Assembly: GCF_024199845.1 (NCBI RefSeq)
Contig: NZ_JANADO010000001.1
Location: 6,076,001-6,140,000 of the forward strand
Length of the DNA stretch: 64,000 nucleotides
DNA from: Bradyrhizobium sp. CCGB12
GTDB taxonomy: Bacteria; Pseudomonadota; Alphaproteobacteria; Rhizobiales; Xanthobacteraceae
Reading direction: 5' to 3'
Below the pieces are notes generated by a model. The model saw only the letters and a program-made list of their open reading frames with translations, was not told where the DNA came from and did not search any database. The translations under genes and the position numbers were made by a program. Below, one piece after another: positions 35,565-44,399 of the stretch (its first letter is position 1; each line of letters begins with the position of its first letter).

Positions 35565-36427
35565 AGCTCCCCGGCGTAAGCGAATTTTCCTGGCGCGACG
35601 TCGCGACCGAAGCGCGGCTGCTGCTGATCGGTATTCCCGTCTTCCTGTGGACGATGATCCCGATCTATCACATGTTCCTGTTCGCGATCTCTCCGAAGGA
35701 GGACGCGTTCTCGGGCAAGCTGTGGCCGGATCATCCGACGCTGCACAATTTCGAAATCGTGTTCAAGCAGCAGCATTACTTCCTGCGCGACTTCTACATC
35801 CAGTTCTGGAACTCGACGGTGATCGCGGTCTCCGTTGGCGTGCTGACGCTGTTCATCGCCACCGCCGCAGCGTTCTCGATCTCGCGATTGAAGGTGCCGG
35901 GCGGACGCGCCGTGCTGAACCTCGCGCTCTTCACCTATTTCATCCCCGCGGCGTTCCTCGCCGTGCCGATGTACCGCACCATGGGCAATTACGGCCTGCT
36001 CAACAATCACTGGTCGCTGATCCTGGCCATGGTGACGATCGCCAGCCCGTACGCGATCTGGGTGCTCAAGCAGGCCTCCGACAAGCTGCCGGTCGAGCTG
36101 GATGAAGCCGCGGTGATGGACGGCGCGACGACGCTCCAGATCTTCCGCCTGGTCTACCTGCCGTTAATGATGCCTTCGTTGGTCGCGATCGGCACCTATG
36201 CGGTGCTGCTGGCCTGGAACGAATATCTCTACGCATTCCTGCTGCTCTCGAACGACCGCGAGATCACCCTCCCCGTCGCGCTCGGCAACTTCCTCGCCGC
36301 CGACGACTCGCCCTGGGAGCTGTTGATGACCACCGGCTTCATCTACGCGCTGCCGCCGGCCGCAGTCTATTATGCCTTCCGCCGCTACATGGTGGGCGGG
36401 CTCACGGCGGGTGCGGTGAAGTCCTAG
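35561..36427 (+). CDS. ABC transporter permease (MalG-like)
   Basis: 288 residues. The first helix is preceded by an unusually long cytoplasmic start (KLPGVSEFSWRDVATEARLL). The EAA loop is LPVELDEAAVMDGATTLQIF, followed by LVYLPLMMPSLVAIGTYAVL and AWNEYLYAFLLLSNDREITL. The start ATG overlaps the previous stop. The gene ends in CTAG, which also provides the stop of the convergent gene on the other strand. As with the other sugar-type importer in this window, no ATPase gene is attached. Confidence 0.92.
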   Translation: MKLPGVSEFSWRDVATEARLLLIGIPVFLWTMIPIYHMFLFAISPKEDAFSGKLWPDHPTLHNFEIVFKQQHYFLRDFYIQFWNSTVIAVSVGVLTLFIATAAAFSISRLKVPGGRAVLNLALFTYFIPAAFLAVPMYRTMGNYGLLNNHWSLILAMVTIASPYAIWVLKQASDKLPVELDEAAVMDGATTLQIFRLVYLPLMMPSLVAIGTYAVLLAWNEYLYAFLLLSNDREITLPVALGNFLAADDSPWELLMTTGFIYALPPAAVYYAFRRYMVGGLTAGAVKS

Positions 36428-36924
36428 GCATCGGCTGCGCGCTTCCGGCGATAGGCGAGCAGAAGCGCGATCATCGAGCCGATGAAATAGCCAGCGGTCG
36501 CGCCCGAGATGGCGCGGCCGGCGATGATCGCCACTGCGCGATCGCCCGCATCGATCGCCGCGATCACGCCGGCGGCGTATTGCAGAGAGAACACGACCAG
36601 GTTGCGGATCAGCGCGAACGCGCTGCCGGGGCGGATGATCTCACCTGTCTTGTGATCGACGTCGAAAGGCCGCGGCGTCAGCACGCCGAGCGGCAGCAGC
36701 GCCAGTGCGGCGGTCATCCAGGCGGCCAGCGGCCATGCGCTGTCCTGGTGTCCAAAGCCGATCCGCGAGACGCCCCAGATGATGAACGCGACCGGCACGA
36801 TCAGTGCGCGCCAGAACGGCGACCGGCGCGGCTGCATCGCCTTGATGCCCTGCCACGCCAGATAGGCGAGCAGCGCAAAGACCCAGAGCGGTGTGTGGAT
36901 CAGGACCTGGTAGGCCATCGTCAT
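36424..36924 (-). CDS. Multi-pass membrane protein, unrecognised (DUF6622-like)
   Basis: 166 residues with about four membrane helices: LWVFALLAYLAWQGIKAM, WRALIVPVAFIIWGVSRIGF, AAWMTAALALLPLGVL and, near the end, AGYFIGSMIALLLAYRR. Between the third and last there is a cytoplasmic-looking segment RPFDVDHKTGEIIRPGS. It starts 17 nt after the stop of potI on the same strand with AGAGGCGACC as RBS, so it is probably co-transcribed with the pot genes. A link to transport is inference only. Confidence 0.65.
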   Translation of the reverse strand: MTMAYQVLIHTPLWVFALLAYLAWQGIKAMQPRRSPFWRALIVPVAFIIWGVSRIGFGHQDSAWPLAAWMTAALALLPLGVLTPRPFDVDHKTGEIIRPGSAFALIRNLVVFSLQYAAGVIAAIDAGDRAVAIIAGRAISGATAGYFIGSMIALLLAYRRKRAADA

Positions 36925-36940
36925 GGTCGCCTCTCTTGGC

Positions 36941-37753
36941 TCACAGCGGCGCGGCGTTCTCGCCCTGCGAGCTCGACAGTTTCGAGGCGAGCGACGCGAT
37001 GACGATGACCACCGCGATCAGGACAATCACCAGCGTGCAGATCGCGTTGATCTCGGGCTTCACCCCCAATCGCACCTCGGAGTAAATCCGGATCGGCAGC
37101 GTCGCCGAGCCGGGGCCGGTGGTGAAGCTCGCGATCACGAGATCGTCCAGCGACAGCGTGAACGCCAGCATCCAGCCGGCGACGATGGCCGGCGCGATCA
37201 GCGGCAGCGTCACCGCCACGAAGGCGCGGACGGGATCGCAGCCGAGATCCATCGCGGCCTCCTCCAGCGAACGGTCGAGCGAGCCGAGGCGAGACTGCAC
37301 GACCACGGCGACGAAGCACATCGTCAGCGTGGTATGGGCGATCGTCACGGTCCAGAAGCCGCGCTCGGCATTCAGCGCCACGAACAGCAGCAGCAGCGAC
37401 AATCCGGTGATCACCTCCGGCATCACCAGCGGCGCATAGAGCATGCCGGAGAACAGCGTACGGCCGCGAAAACGCTCGCCGCGCGACAATGCGACCGCGG
37501 CGAGCGTGCCGAGCAGCGTGGCGATGGTCGCGGACGAGACCGCGACCCGCAGGCTCATCCAGGCCGCCTCGATCATGGCGCGATCATTGAAGAACTCGTG
37601 ATACCAGCGCAGCGACCAGCCGCCCCATACCGTCACCAGACGCGAGGCGTTGAAGGAATAGATGACAAGGATGAGGATCGGCAGATAGAGGAACGCCAGC
37701 CCCAGCGCGAGCGAGACGATGTTGAAGCGGGAGAGACGTGAGAACTTGCGCAT
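36941..37753 (-). CDS. potI: Polyamine-type ABC permease (PotI-like)
   Basis: 270 residues with six membrane helices. Family marks are LYLPILILVIYSFNASRLVTVWGG, the EAA docking loop SLEEAAMDLGCDPVRAFVAVTLPL and FTLSLDDLVIASFTTGPGSATLP, all typical of PotC/PotI partners of spermidine/putrescine importers. It begins 4 nt after the potH stop. Substrate assignment rests on the subfamily; the cluster lacks the PotF/PotD binding protein that would normally support it. Confidence 0.88.
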   Translation of the reverse strand: MRKFSRLSRFNIVSLALGLAFLYLPILILVIYSFNASRLVTVWGGWSLRWYHEFFNDRAMIEAAWMSLRVAVSSATIATLLGTLAAVALSRGERFRGRTLFSGMLYAPLVMPEVITGLSLLLLFVALNAERGFWTVTIAHTTLTMCFVAVVVQSRLGSLDRSLEEAAMDLGCDPVRAFVAVTLPLIAPAIVAGWMLAFTLSLDDLVIASFTTGPGSATLPIRIYSEVRLGVKPEINAICTLVIVLIAVVIVIASLASKLSSSQGENAAPL

Positions 37754-37757
37754 CGTC

Positions 37758-38672
37758 TCAGCGCCCCTGTTCCAGCTGCCGTTTCTGCAGCCGTTCATAC
37801 AACAACAGCGGCACCAGCAGCACCACCAGCAGCACGATCGCCGCCGCGGAGGCAACCGGCCAGTCCTTGTTGGTGAAGAATTCGAGCCACAGAGTCTGGC
37901 CGATCATCAGGGAATTGGAGCCGGCCAGAAGGTCCGGGATGACGAATTCGCCGACGATCGGGATGAAGCACAAGAGCACGCCGGCGCCGACGCCGGGCAG
38001 CGACAGCGGGAAGGTGACGAGCCAGAATACCTGCCAGGGCGGCGCGCCGAGGTCACCAGCCGCCTCCTCCAGCGCCGGCTCCATCTTGGCGAGCGTGGCG
38101 TAGAGCGGCAGGATCATGAACGGCAAATAGGAATAGACGATGCCGATATACATCGCGCTGTCGGTGGAGAGCCACACCACGGGCTGGCTGACCAGATGCA
38201 GCGCCAGCAGGATCTGGTTGAGCAGGCCGTCGTGCTGGAGGATGTTGATCCAGGCATAGATGCGGATCAGGAACGAGGTCCAGAACGGCACGATCACCAG
38301 CACCATCGCCACCGCCTGCCAGCGCTTCGGCAGCCGCGCCATGCCATAAGCGATGGGGTAGCCGATCAGGAGCAGGAGCGCAGTCGCCGTAACGGCGACC
38401 GTGAGGCTGCGCACGTAAGCGAACACATAAAGGTCGTCGGAGATCAGCAGCCTGAAATTGTCGATCGACAACGCAGCAAGGGCCGTCTTCAGCGCCTCCC
38501 ATCCCGCCGTTGGGTCGAATACCGGCGCGTAAGGCGGCTGCGCGATCGCCGTCTGCGACAGGCTGATCTTCAGCACGAAGGCGAACGGCACCAGGAAGAA
38601 CAGCACCATCCAGACGTAAGGCGCGATCGCGGCAAAGCGCGCCGGCCGCGCGAAGATGCGACGCCCGCTCAT
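37758..38672 (-). CDS. potH: Polyamine-type ABC permease (PotH-like)
   Basis: 304 residues. The first helix and following periplasmic loop (VWMVLFFLVPFAFVLKISLSQ, then PPYAPVF) are typical of PotH/PotB proteins. Other marks are VPFWTSFLIRIYAWINILQHDGLLN, EPALEEAAGDLGAPPWQVFWLVTFPL and the IVGEFVIPDLLAGSNSLMIG block. It overlaps potG by 4 nt as ATGA. With PotI it should form the channel for a polyamine or related cation. Confidence 0.9.
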   Translation of the reverse strand: MSGRRIFARPARFAAIAPYVWMVLFFLVPFAFVLKISLSQTAIAQPPYAPVFDPTAGWEALKTALAALSIDNFRLLISDDLYVFAYVRSLTVAVTATALLLLIGYPIAYGMARLPKRWQAVAMVLVIVPFWTSFLIRIYAWINILQHDGLLNQILLALHLVSQPVVWLSTDSAMYIGIVYSYLPFMILPLYATLAKMEPALEEAAGDLGAPPWQVFWLVTFPLSLPGVGAGVLLCFIPIVGEFVIPDLLAGSNSLMIGQTLWLEFFTNKDWPVASAAAIVLLVVLLVPLLLYERLQKRQLEQGR

Positions 38673-39841
38673 GACGGCAACACCACGCAGTCGTCGGGCG
38701 TGAACCAGGCCACGACGTTCTGGTTCACGCTGTAGGCGTCGACATCGAGGCGCGCGCTGTTGACGACCGAAGCTTGCACCATTCCACCGCCGTCGAGCTT
38801 CACCTTGAAGGTGGTGGTGCCGCCGAGATAGCAGATGTCGGCGATCACACCGTCCAGACTGTTGATCACCGTTTCACGACCGGCCCCAGACACCGGCCCG
38901 CGGCGCGAAAGCTTGACCTTCTCGGGCCGGATCGCGACCGACAATTTCGTCTCGCCCACCGGCTCGCGCGGCTCCGCCACCACCAACGTCCCTGCCTCAC
39001 GCGTGGCAATCACCAGGCGATGGCCGTCACGCAGCTTGAACTCGCCCTCGAACAAATTGACGTCGCCGACGAACTCCGCGATCCAGCGCGAGCGCGGCGC
39101 CTCATAAAGCTCCCGCGGGGCAGCGACCTGCGCCAGCTTGCCGGCCTTCATCACGCCGATTCGGCTCGCCATCGTCATCGCCTCCTCCTGGTCGTGGGTG
39201 ACGATGATGAAGGTCATGCCGAGCCGGCGCTGCAGCTCCATCAGCTCGGCTTGCGTGCTCTCGCGCAGCTTCTTGTCCAGCGCGGCGAGCGGCTCGTCGA
39301 GCAGGAGGAGTTGCGGCCGCCGAGCCAGCGCGCGCGCCAGTGCCACGCGCTGGCGCTGGCCGCCGGAGAGTTGGTCGGGCTTGCGCTTCTCGAGCCCCTC
39401 GAGCTTCACCAGTGCAACCATCTCCGCAACACGCGTAGCGATGTCGGCGCGCGCCATGCCGGCGCGCTTCAGGCCGAAGGCGATGTTGTCCCGCACGGAG
39501 AGGTGGGGAAACAGCGCATAATTCTGGAACATCATGTTGATCGGACGCTGATGCGGCAAGGCCTGCGCGATATCCTGCTCCCCGAGCAGGATGCGCCCCT
39601 CGTCCGGCGCCTCGAAGCCGGCGAGCATGCGCAATAGCGTGGTCTTGCCGCAGCCGCTCGGACCGAGCAGTGCGAAGAACTCGCCGGCCTTGACGTCGAG
39701 CGACACACCGTCCACGGCACGGAACGTCCCAAACGACTTGGCGACGCCCTCGATACGCAGCAGCGGCTGGCCGGCCGCGGGATACGCATCTCCGCCGGCT
39801 GCATTGGCCGCGGCGTCTGTTCTGGGCAACTCGTCCGTCAT
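38669..39841 (-). CDS. potG: Polyamine-type ABC importer ATP-binding protein
   Basis: 390 residues. Walker A GPSGCGKTT, signature LSGGQRQRVALARALARRP, Walker B LLLLDEPLAALDKKLRE and the switch His in VTHDQEEA are intact. The TOBE domain at the C-terminus (about 300-390, SVAIRPEKVKLSRRG, ICYLGGTTTFKVKL) is that of PotA/PotG. ATG 39841, with CAGGGAAC before it, was preferred to TTG 39853. It is the first gene of the pot operon. It could in principle also serve the two ATPase-less importers in this window, but that is speculation. Confidence 0.92.
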   Translation of the reverse strand: MTDELPRTDAAANAAGGDAYPAAGQPLLRIEGVAKSFGTFRAVDGVSLDVKAGEFFALLGPSGCGKTTLLRMLAGFEAPDEGRILLGEQDIAQALPHQRPINMMFQNYALFPHLSVRDNIAFGLKRAGMARADIATRVAEMVALVKLEGLEKRKPDQLSGGQRQRVALARALARRPQLLLLDEPLAALDKKLRESTQAELMELQRRLGMTFIIVTHDQEEAMTMASRIGVMKAGKLAQVAAPRELYEAPRSRWIAEFVGDVNLFEGEFKLRDGHRLVIATREAGTLVVAEPREPVGETKLSVAIRPEKVKLSRRGPVSGAGRETVINSLDGVIADICYLGGTTTFKVKLDGGGMVQASVVNSARLDVDAYSVNQNVVAWFTPDDCVVLPS

Positions 39842-39893
39842 GTTCCCTGCCAACCCCGATTCCGCCGCACGCTAGCGGCCGATCGTCCCCAGC

Positions 39894-41372
39894 TCAACCG
39901 GTTCGGGATGGATCGTTCACACCCGCCATGAACGCAGCCAACGATTCGCGATCCGCCGCGGGCATGGTCAGGCCGAGCTTGGAACGACGCCACAGGATGT
40001 CGTCGGGAAAGCGCGCCCATTCGTGAGCTATCAGGTAGCGCACCTCGGCGCCGGTCAGGTCAGGGCCGAAGGCCGGGCCGAGCTCTTCGCGCGTCTTGGC
40101 CTCGCCCAGTACGGCCGGCAATCGCGAGCCATAGGCCGCGACCAGACGTTGGACTTCTGGCTCCGAGAGAAACCGCCAGCGGTCTCGCGCGAGGTCCACT
40201 TCCGTGTCGAAACGATCCCAGGCAAAATCGCCGCCGGGCAGTGCCGTGCCGGCGGTCCAGGGCGGCGACATCGGATAGAACGGCGTCAGCCGCGTCACCG
40301 CACGCTCGGCGCGCAGGCGCGAGGTGGTGACGTCGCCGCCGAACAGCGTGATCAGCGGCGCCTTGCGTCGGCGCGCGTCGAACAGGGCCGTGCCGTCACG
40401 TCGCCGTGCCGACGCCAGCGTCAGGTTGACGCCCGAGACCGTCCGGATCACGTCGGTCGGGCCGACGCGCTCGCGGAAATAGCGGCTGGCCGCCTCGCAG
40501 AGATAGCTGACGTCGGCCCCGGGGATCGCCACGATCGCGGGATCGCCGGTGAAATCATGCGTGACCGTGCCGATCAGCGTGAACTCGTGGGCGAATGGGC
40601 TGGCGAAGATCAGCCGTCCATCGCTGTTCTGGAACACGTAGACGTTGTCGGACTCGAACAGCCTGGGCACGATGATCTGGCTCATCTGCGTCGCGGCCAT
40701 GGGGGCTTGCTGATGCCGCAGCACGGTCTCCGCGACCAATGGCGTCCAGGCCCCGGTGGCGTTGGCGAGGGCCCGGGCCGTGATCGCGCGGCGGTGGCCA
40801 CGATCGACCAGTGCAAGCCGCCAGGTGTCGGTTCGATCGGCGCGGACACAGCGCGCCCCGGTCCAGATCACCGCGCCACGTTCGGCGGCATCGAGCGCCG
40901 TGAGCACCACCAGGCGGGAATCATCGACGACGCAGTCCGTATACGCGAACGCCATGCCGAACGGTCGCTTCAGCGCGTTGCCGACCGGATGATGCGTGAT
41001 GTCGAGCGTCGTCGCGACAGGCAGGCCGCTCGGGCTGGAGAGGCTGTCATAGAGAAACAGGCCCGCGCGCAGCAGCCATGGCGGACGTTCCTCGGAATGG
41101 GCGGGTATCACGAACTGCATCGGCCGGACCAGATGCGGCGCGATCCTGAGCCAGGTCCGGCGCTCCGCCAGCGCCCGACGCACCCGCCAGAAGCCGCGCC
41201 GCTCCAGGACCGACAGATCGCCATGAATCAGCCGTGGCGTCGCCGACGACGCCGCGCCGCCGAGATCGCCCTGCTCGAACAGGATGACCCGCAAGCCACG
41301 GCCGGCCGCATCGCGCGCCAGGCTGACACCGTTCAGGCCGCCGCCGATGATCGCAAGGTCGTAGTCCGCCAT
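39894..41372 (-). CDS. glpD: Glycerol-3-phosphate dehydrogenase (FAD, membrane-associated)
   Basis: 492 residues. The FAD fingerprint is DLAIIGGGLNGVSLARDAAGRG, followed by SSATPRLIHGDLSVLERRGF, the family's substrate loop, and YTDCVVDDSRLVVLTALDAAERG. The C-terminal DAO_C domain (about 380-480) is present with GPDLTGAEVRYLIAHEWARFPDDILWRRSK. It oxidises glycerol 3-phosphate to dihydroxyacetone phosphate and passes electrons to the quinone pool. It lies just upstream of the pot genes; no glpK or glpF is adjacent. Confidence 0.94.
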   Translation of the reverse strand: MADYDLAIIGGGLNGVSLARDAAGRGLRVILFEQGDLGGAASSATPRLIHGDLSVLERRGFWRVRRALAERRTWLRIAPHLVRPMQFVIPAHSEERPPWLLRAGLFLYDSLSSPSGLPVATTLDITHHPVGNALKRPFGMAFAYTDCVVDDSRLVVLTALDAAERGAVIWTGARCVRADRTDTWRLALVDRGHRRAITARALANATGAWTPLVAETVLRHQQAPMAATQMSQIIVPRLFESDNVYVFQNSDGRLIFASPFAHEFTLIGTVTHDFTGDPAIVAIPGADVSYLCEAASRYFRERVGPTDVIRTVSGVNLTLASARRRDGTALFDARRRKAPLITLFGGDVTTSRLRAERAVTRLTPFYPMSPPWTAGTALPGGDFAWDRFDTEVDLARDRWRFLSEPEVQRLVAAYGSRLPAVLGEAKTREELGPAFGPDLTGAEVRYLIAHEWARFPDDILWRRSKLGLTMPAADRESLAAFMAGVNDPSRTG

Positions 41373-41420
41373 GAAGCCGTCGAATGGGTGCGAAGCGCCC
41401 CATCATCACTAGAGCCATTT

Positions 41421-41443
41421 CCGTTCCGATGAAATCGGAACGG
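41421..41443. repeat. 23-bp palindrome CCGTTCCGAT/ATCGGAACGG
   Basis: ccgttccgat-gaa-atcggaacgg is a perfect inverted repeat. It lies between glpD and the GGDEF-EAL gene. A second copy, with a different 3-nt centre, is at 45546-45568. It belongs to the set of short dispersed palindromes in this genome. Confidence 0.7.
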
Positions 41444-41509
41444 GCTCCGGATTCTCGTTCTGCCGCGCTTTCTTTGCGCGAACCGGCATCCACTTCGCTC
41501 GAAAGCGCG

Positions 41510-44197
41510 CTAACCGGTCTTGAGCGCAAGCTCCATGACCTCAGTGCGGCCGACGAGGCCGGCATATTTCCCGATTGGGAGAGGCTTGCCGAGCAGATAG
41601 CCCTGCACGCCGTCGCAGCCCTCCTTGGCAAGGAAGGCGAGCTGGTCGACGGTCTCGACGCCCTCGGCGATGATCGACATTTCGAGGCCGTGGCCGAGAT
41701 CGATCACCGCACGCACGATCGCCGCCGATTGGGGGTTACGGCCGAGATTGATGATGAAGGCGCGGTCGATCTTGATCTTGTCGAACGGGAACGCCTGGAG
41801 ATAGCTCAGCGAAGAGTAGCCGCTGCCGAAATCGTCCATGGAGATGCGCACGCCGAGCGCCTTCAGCCGGCGCAGCAGCGCAAGGCCGCGATCGAAGTCC
41901 TCGATCAGCACGCCTTCGGTGATCTCGAGCTCGAGCCGGCCGGGCGCAAGGCCCGTCTCGATCAGGATCGAATGGACCAGCCCGACCACATCGCCGTGCA
42001 TGAACTGCGCCGGCGACAGATTGACCGCGACCTGGAGCGGGATTGGCCAGGACGCCGCCTCCCGGCAGGCCTCGCGCAGGATCCACTCGCCCATCTCGAC
42101 GATCAGGCCGCTCTCTTCGGCGATCGGGATGAATTCGGCCGGCGAGACCTGGCCACGCACCGGATGCTGCCAGCGCGCCAATGCCTCGAAACCGATGATC
42201 TCGCTCTCGGCGACGCTGTCGCCTGCGACGCCTTGCGGCTGGAAGGCGAGCGAGAGCTCGCCGTTCTTGATCGCCATCGAGAGATCCTGATGCAGCACGC
42301 GGCGATCGCGGATCTGGTGGTCCATCTCCGGCTGGTAGAGGCTGATCGTGCCGCGTGACTTCTGCTTGGCGCGGAACAGCGCCGCGCCGGCATTGGCGAG
42401 CAGCGAGGCGCCATCCGCGCCGTTGTGCGGGAAGATCGACATACCGGTCGTGGCGCCGGCGCGGACCGCCCGGCCATCGATCTGGAATTCCCGGGCAACG
42501 GCCTCGCCGAGCTGCCGCGCCAGCGCCATCCCGGCTTCCGGCTGCCTGCCGTCGATGATGAGACCGAACTCGTCGCCTGACAGGCGCGCCACCACGCCGC
42601 CGCGCGCGGCGTCCTGGAGCCGATGGGCCACCTCGACCAAAAGCTTGTCGCCGAGCGCATGACCGAAGACGTCGTTGACCTCCTTGAGGCCGTCGAGGTC
42701 GACGCAGAGGACGGCGAACTCCTCGCTTGTGCCTTCGCAGGCCTCGATCATCTGGGTCAGCGCCTGGAGGAAGGCGGCGCGGTTCGGCAGATCGGTGAGG
42801 CCGTCATGGTAGGCCATGTGCGCCATCCGCGACTCGGTCTGCCGGCGATCGGTGACGTCCTCGTGGGTCTTGATCAGATATTGCGGCTCGCCGGCGTCGC
42901 TCAGCACGGTGGCGCGGCGGGTGAGGAACAGCCGCAGGCCGTCCTTGGTGGAGATCGGATGCTCCTCGGTGATCATCCCGCGCTTCTTGATCGCGGCCTC
43001 GTCGCGCGCGATGATCAGCTTGGCTTCCTTGGGATTGAAGATATCGGCGGCGGTCAGGCCCGTGGCTTCCTCGCGCCTGCGGTTGAGAATCGTCTCGGCG
43101 CTGCGGTTGGCGAGCAGATAGCGGCCGTCCTTGACCTGCTCCACGATCAGCGCCACCGGGATGTTGTCGACCACGAGCTCGAGGAACTTCTTGGTGCTCT
43201 CCAGCTCCTGAGACAATGACCGGCGATCGGTGATGTCCTCGAACACCAGCAACAGGAATCCGGGCCTGTTGTTTTCATTGCGGACCGCGATCCGGATCGA
43301 GGCGACCATGCGCCGCTCCCCGCCACGTTCGACCTCGAACTCGTTGCGGAACTGGCCGACCGGCGAATTGAGCGCGGCCCGATCGGACGCCTCGATGCTG
43401 GCCGCCGAGACGGGCGCAAACAACTCGCGGGCATTCTTGCCGACGACGTGGTCCCGCGAGAAGCCCCAGAAGCGCTCATAGGCCGTATTGGCGAAGATAT
43501 AGCAGCCGTCCTCGATGTTCTTCGCGGCAACACAGGCCGGCACGTTGTCCAGCACCGTTTCCAGGAACTGCTTGGTGGAGGCCAACTGTTGCGACAGCCT
43601 GCGCTGTTCGCTGACGTCGAGATGCGTCGCCACCGAGCCGCCGTTCGGCAGCACAAAAAACTTCACGAGGATGGCCCGTCCGCCCGGCAGTTCGGTGATC
43701 AGACCGTTGGTGCTTGCCGCCTTCTCGTAGAACTCGACGTCAGAGGCGCCATCGAGGACCCCACGCTTGCGTCGCAGCTCGAGGAGTTCGGAGCCGTCCA
43801 TGTTGGCCCGGATATCCGACCGCGCCAGGCCATAGATCTCGAGATAGCGGTCGTTGCAGAAGATGACGCGCCGCTGCGCATCCGTCATCACCACGCCCTG
43901 GTTGAGATTGTTCATGGCGGAGGAGACGAAGGCATTGCGTCGCAACTGCAGACGCCTGGTCCGGCGCAACGAGGAATGGATCCACAGCGCGATCGCAGCG
44001 AGGAATGCACAGACGACAATGCCCGCGATCAGGACTTCCCAGATCACATTGGGATCGAGCTTGGCGAGGTCGCCCGGAGCGGCAAAGCTGTCCGACAGCG
44101 CAAAGGCGCGCGCAGGCGCAACCGCGCCGGCCAGGCACACGACGGCCTGCACAGCAATCGGAAGCGTGCTGCCCACGTGCCAGTTCTTCTCAGCCAT
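41510..44197 (-). CDS. Membrane PAS-GGDEF-EAL cyclic-di-GMP enzyme
   Basis: 895 residues. A signal-like start and a membrane helix (about 52-72) precede three PAS domains (about 95-200, 205-325, 330-450), a GGDEF domain (about 460-620) and an EAL domain (about 635-880). The cyclase motif is SGDEF, an accepted active variant, and the inhibitory RxxD is absent at the expected spacing. The EAL side has the full set of catalytic marks: FEALARW, NLSP, LEITEG, DDFGSG, KIDR and AEGVET. A working phosphodiesterase is likely; the cyclase may be active or only a GTP sensor. PAS domains suggest redox or small-ligand sensing. Confidence 0.92.
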   Translation of the reverse strand: MAEKNWHVGSTLPIAVQAVVCLAGAVAPARAFALSDSFAAPGDLAKLDPNVIWEVLIAGIVVCAFLAAIALWIHSSLRRTRRLQLRRNAFVSSAMNNLNQGVVMTDAQRRVIFCNDRYLEIYGLARSDIRANMDGSELLELRRKRGVLDGASDVEFYEKAASTNGLITELPGGRAILVKFFVLPNGGSVATHLDVSEQRRLSQQLASTKQFLETVLDNVPACVAAKNIEDGCYIFANTAYERFWGFSRDHVVGKNARELFAPVSAASIEASDRAALNSPVGQFRNEFEVERGGERRMVASIRIAVRNENNRPGFLLLVFEDITDRRSLSQELESTKKFLELVVDNIPVALIVEQVKDGRYLLANRSAETILNRRREEATGLTAADIFNPKEAKLIIARDEAAIKKRGMITEEHPISTKDGLRLFLTRRATVLSDAGEPQYLIKTHEDVTDRRQTESRMAHMAYHDGLTDLPNRAAFLQALTQMIEACEGTSEEFAVLCVDLDGLKEVNDVFGHALGDKLLVEVAHRLQDAARGGVVARLSGDEFGLIIDGRQPEAGMALARQLGEAVAREFQIDGRAVRAGATTGMSIFPHNGADGASLLANAGAALFRAKQKSRGTISLYQPEMDHQIRDRRVLHQDLSMAIKNGELSLAFQPQGVAGDSVAESEIIGFEALARWQHPVRGQVSPAEFIPIAEESGLIVEMGEWILREACREAASWPIPLQVAVNLSPAQFMHGDVVGLVHSILIETGLAPGRLELEITEGVLIEDFDRGLALLRRLKALGVRISMDDFGSGYSSLSYLQAFPFDKIKIDRAFIINLGRNPQSAAIVRAVIDLGHGLEMSIIAEGVETVDQLAFLAKEGCDGVQGYLLGKPLPIGKYAGLVGRTEVMELALKTG

Positions 44198-44399
44198 CAG
44201 CCACCCGCGATTTCAACGTCGGATTGTCTGGCTTCACGGGTTTGGATCGGGTAAACGCCTGTAGGTGCAACGGAAAAATGTGACGCGAAATACGGCAATT
44301 GCCCTGACATGATAAATTCTTCCTTAACGGAAAACGACCGCACACCGCCGTTTCCGGCCCTGCTGCCTCCGACGCTTCCAGCCGACGTTCTGCACAACC

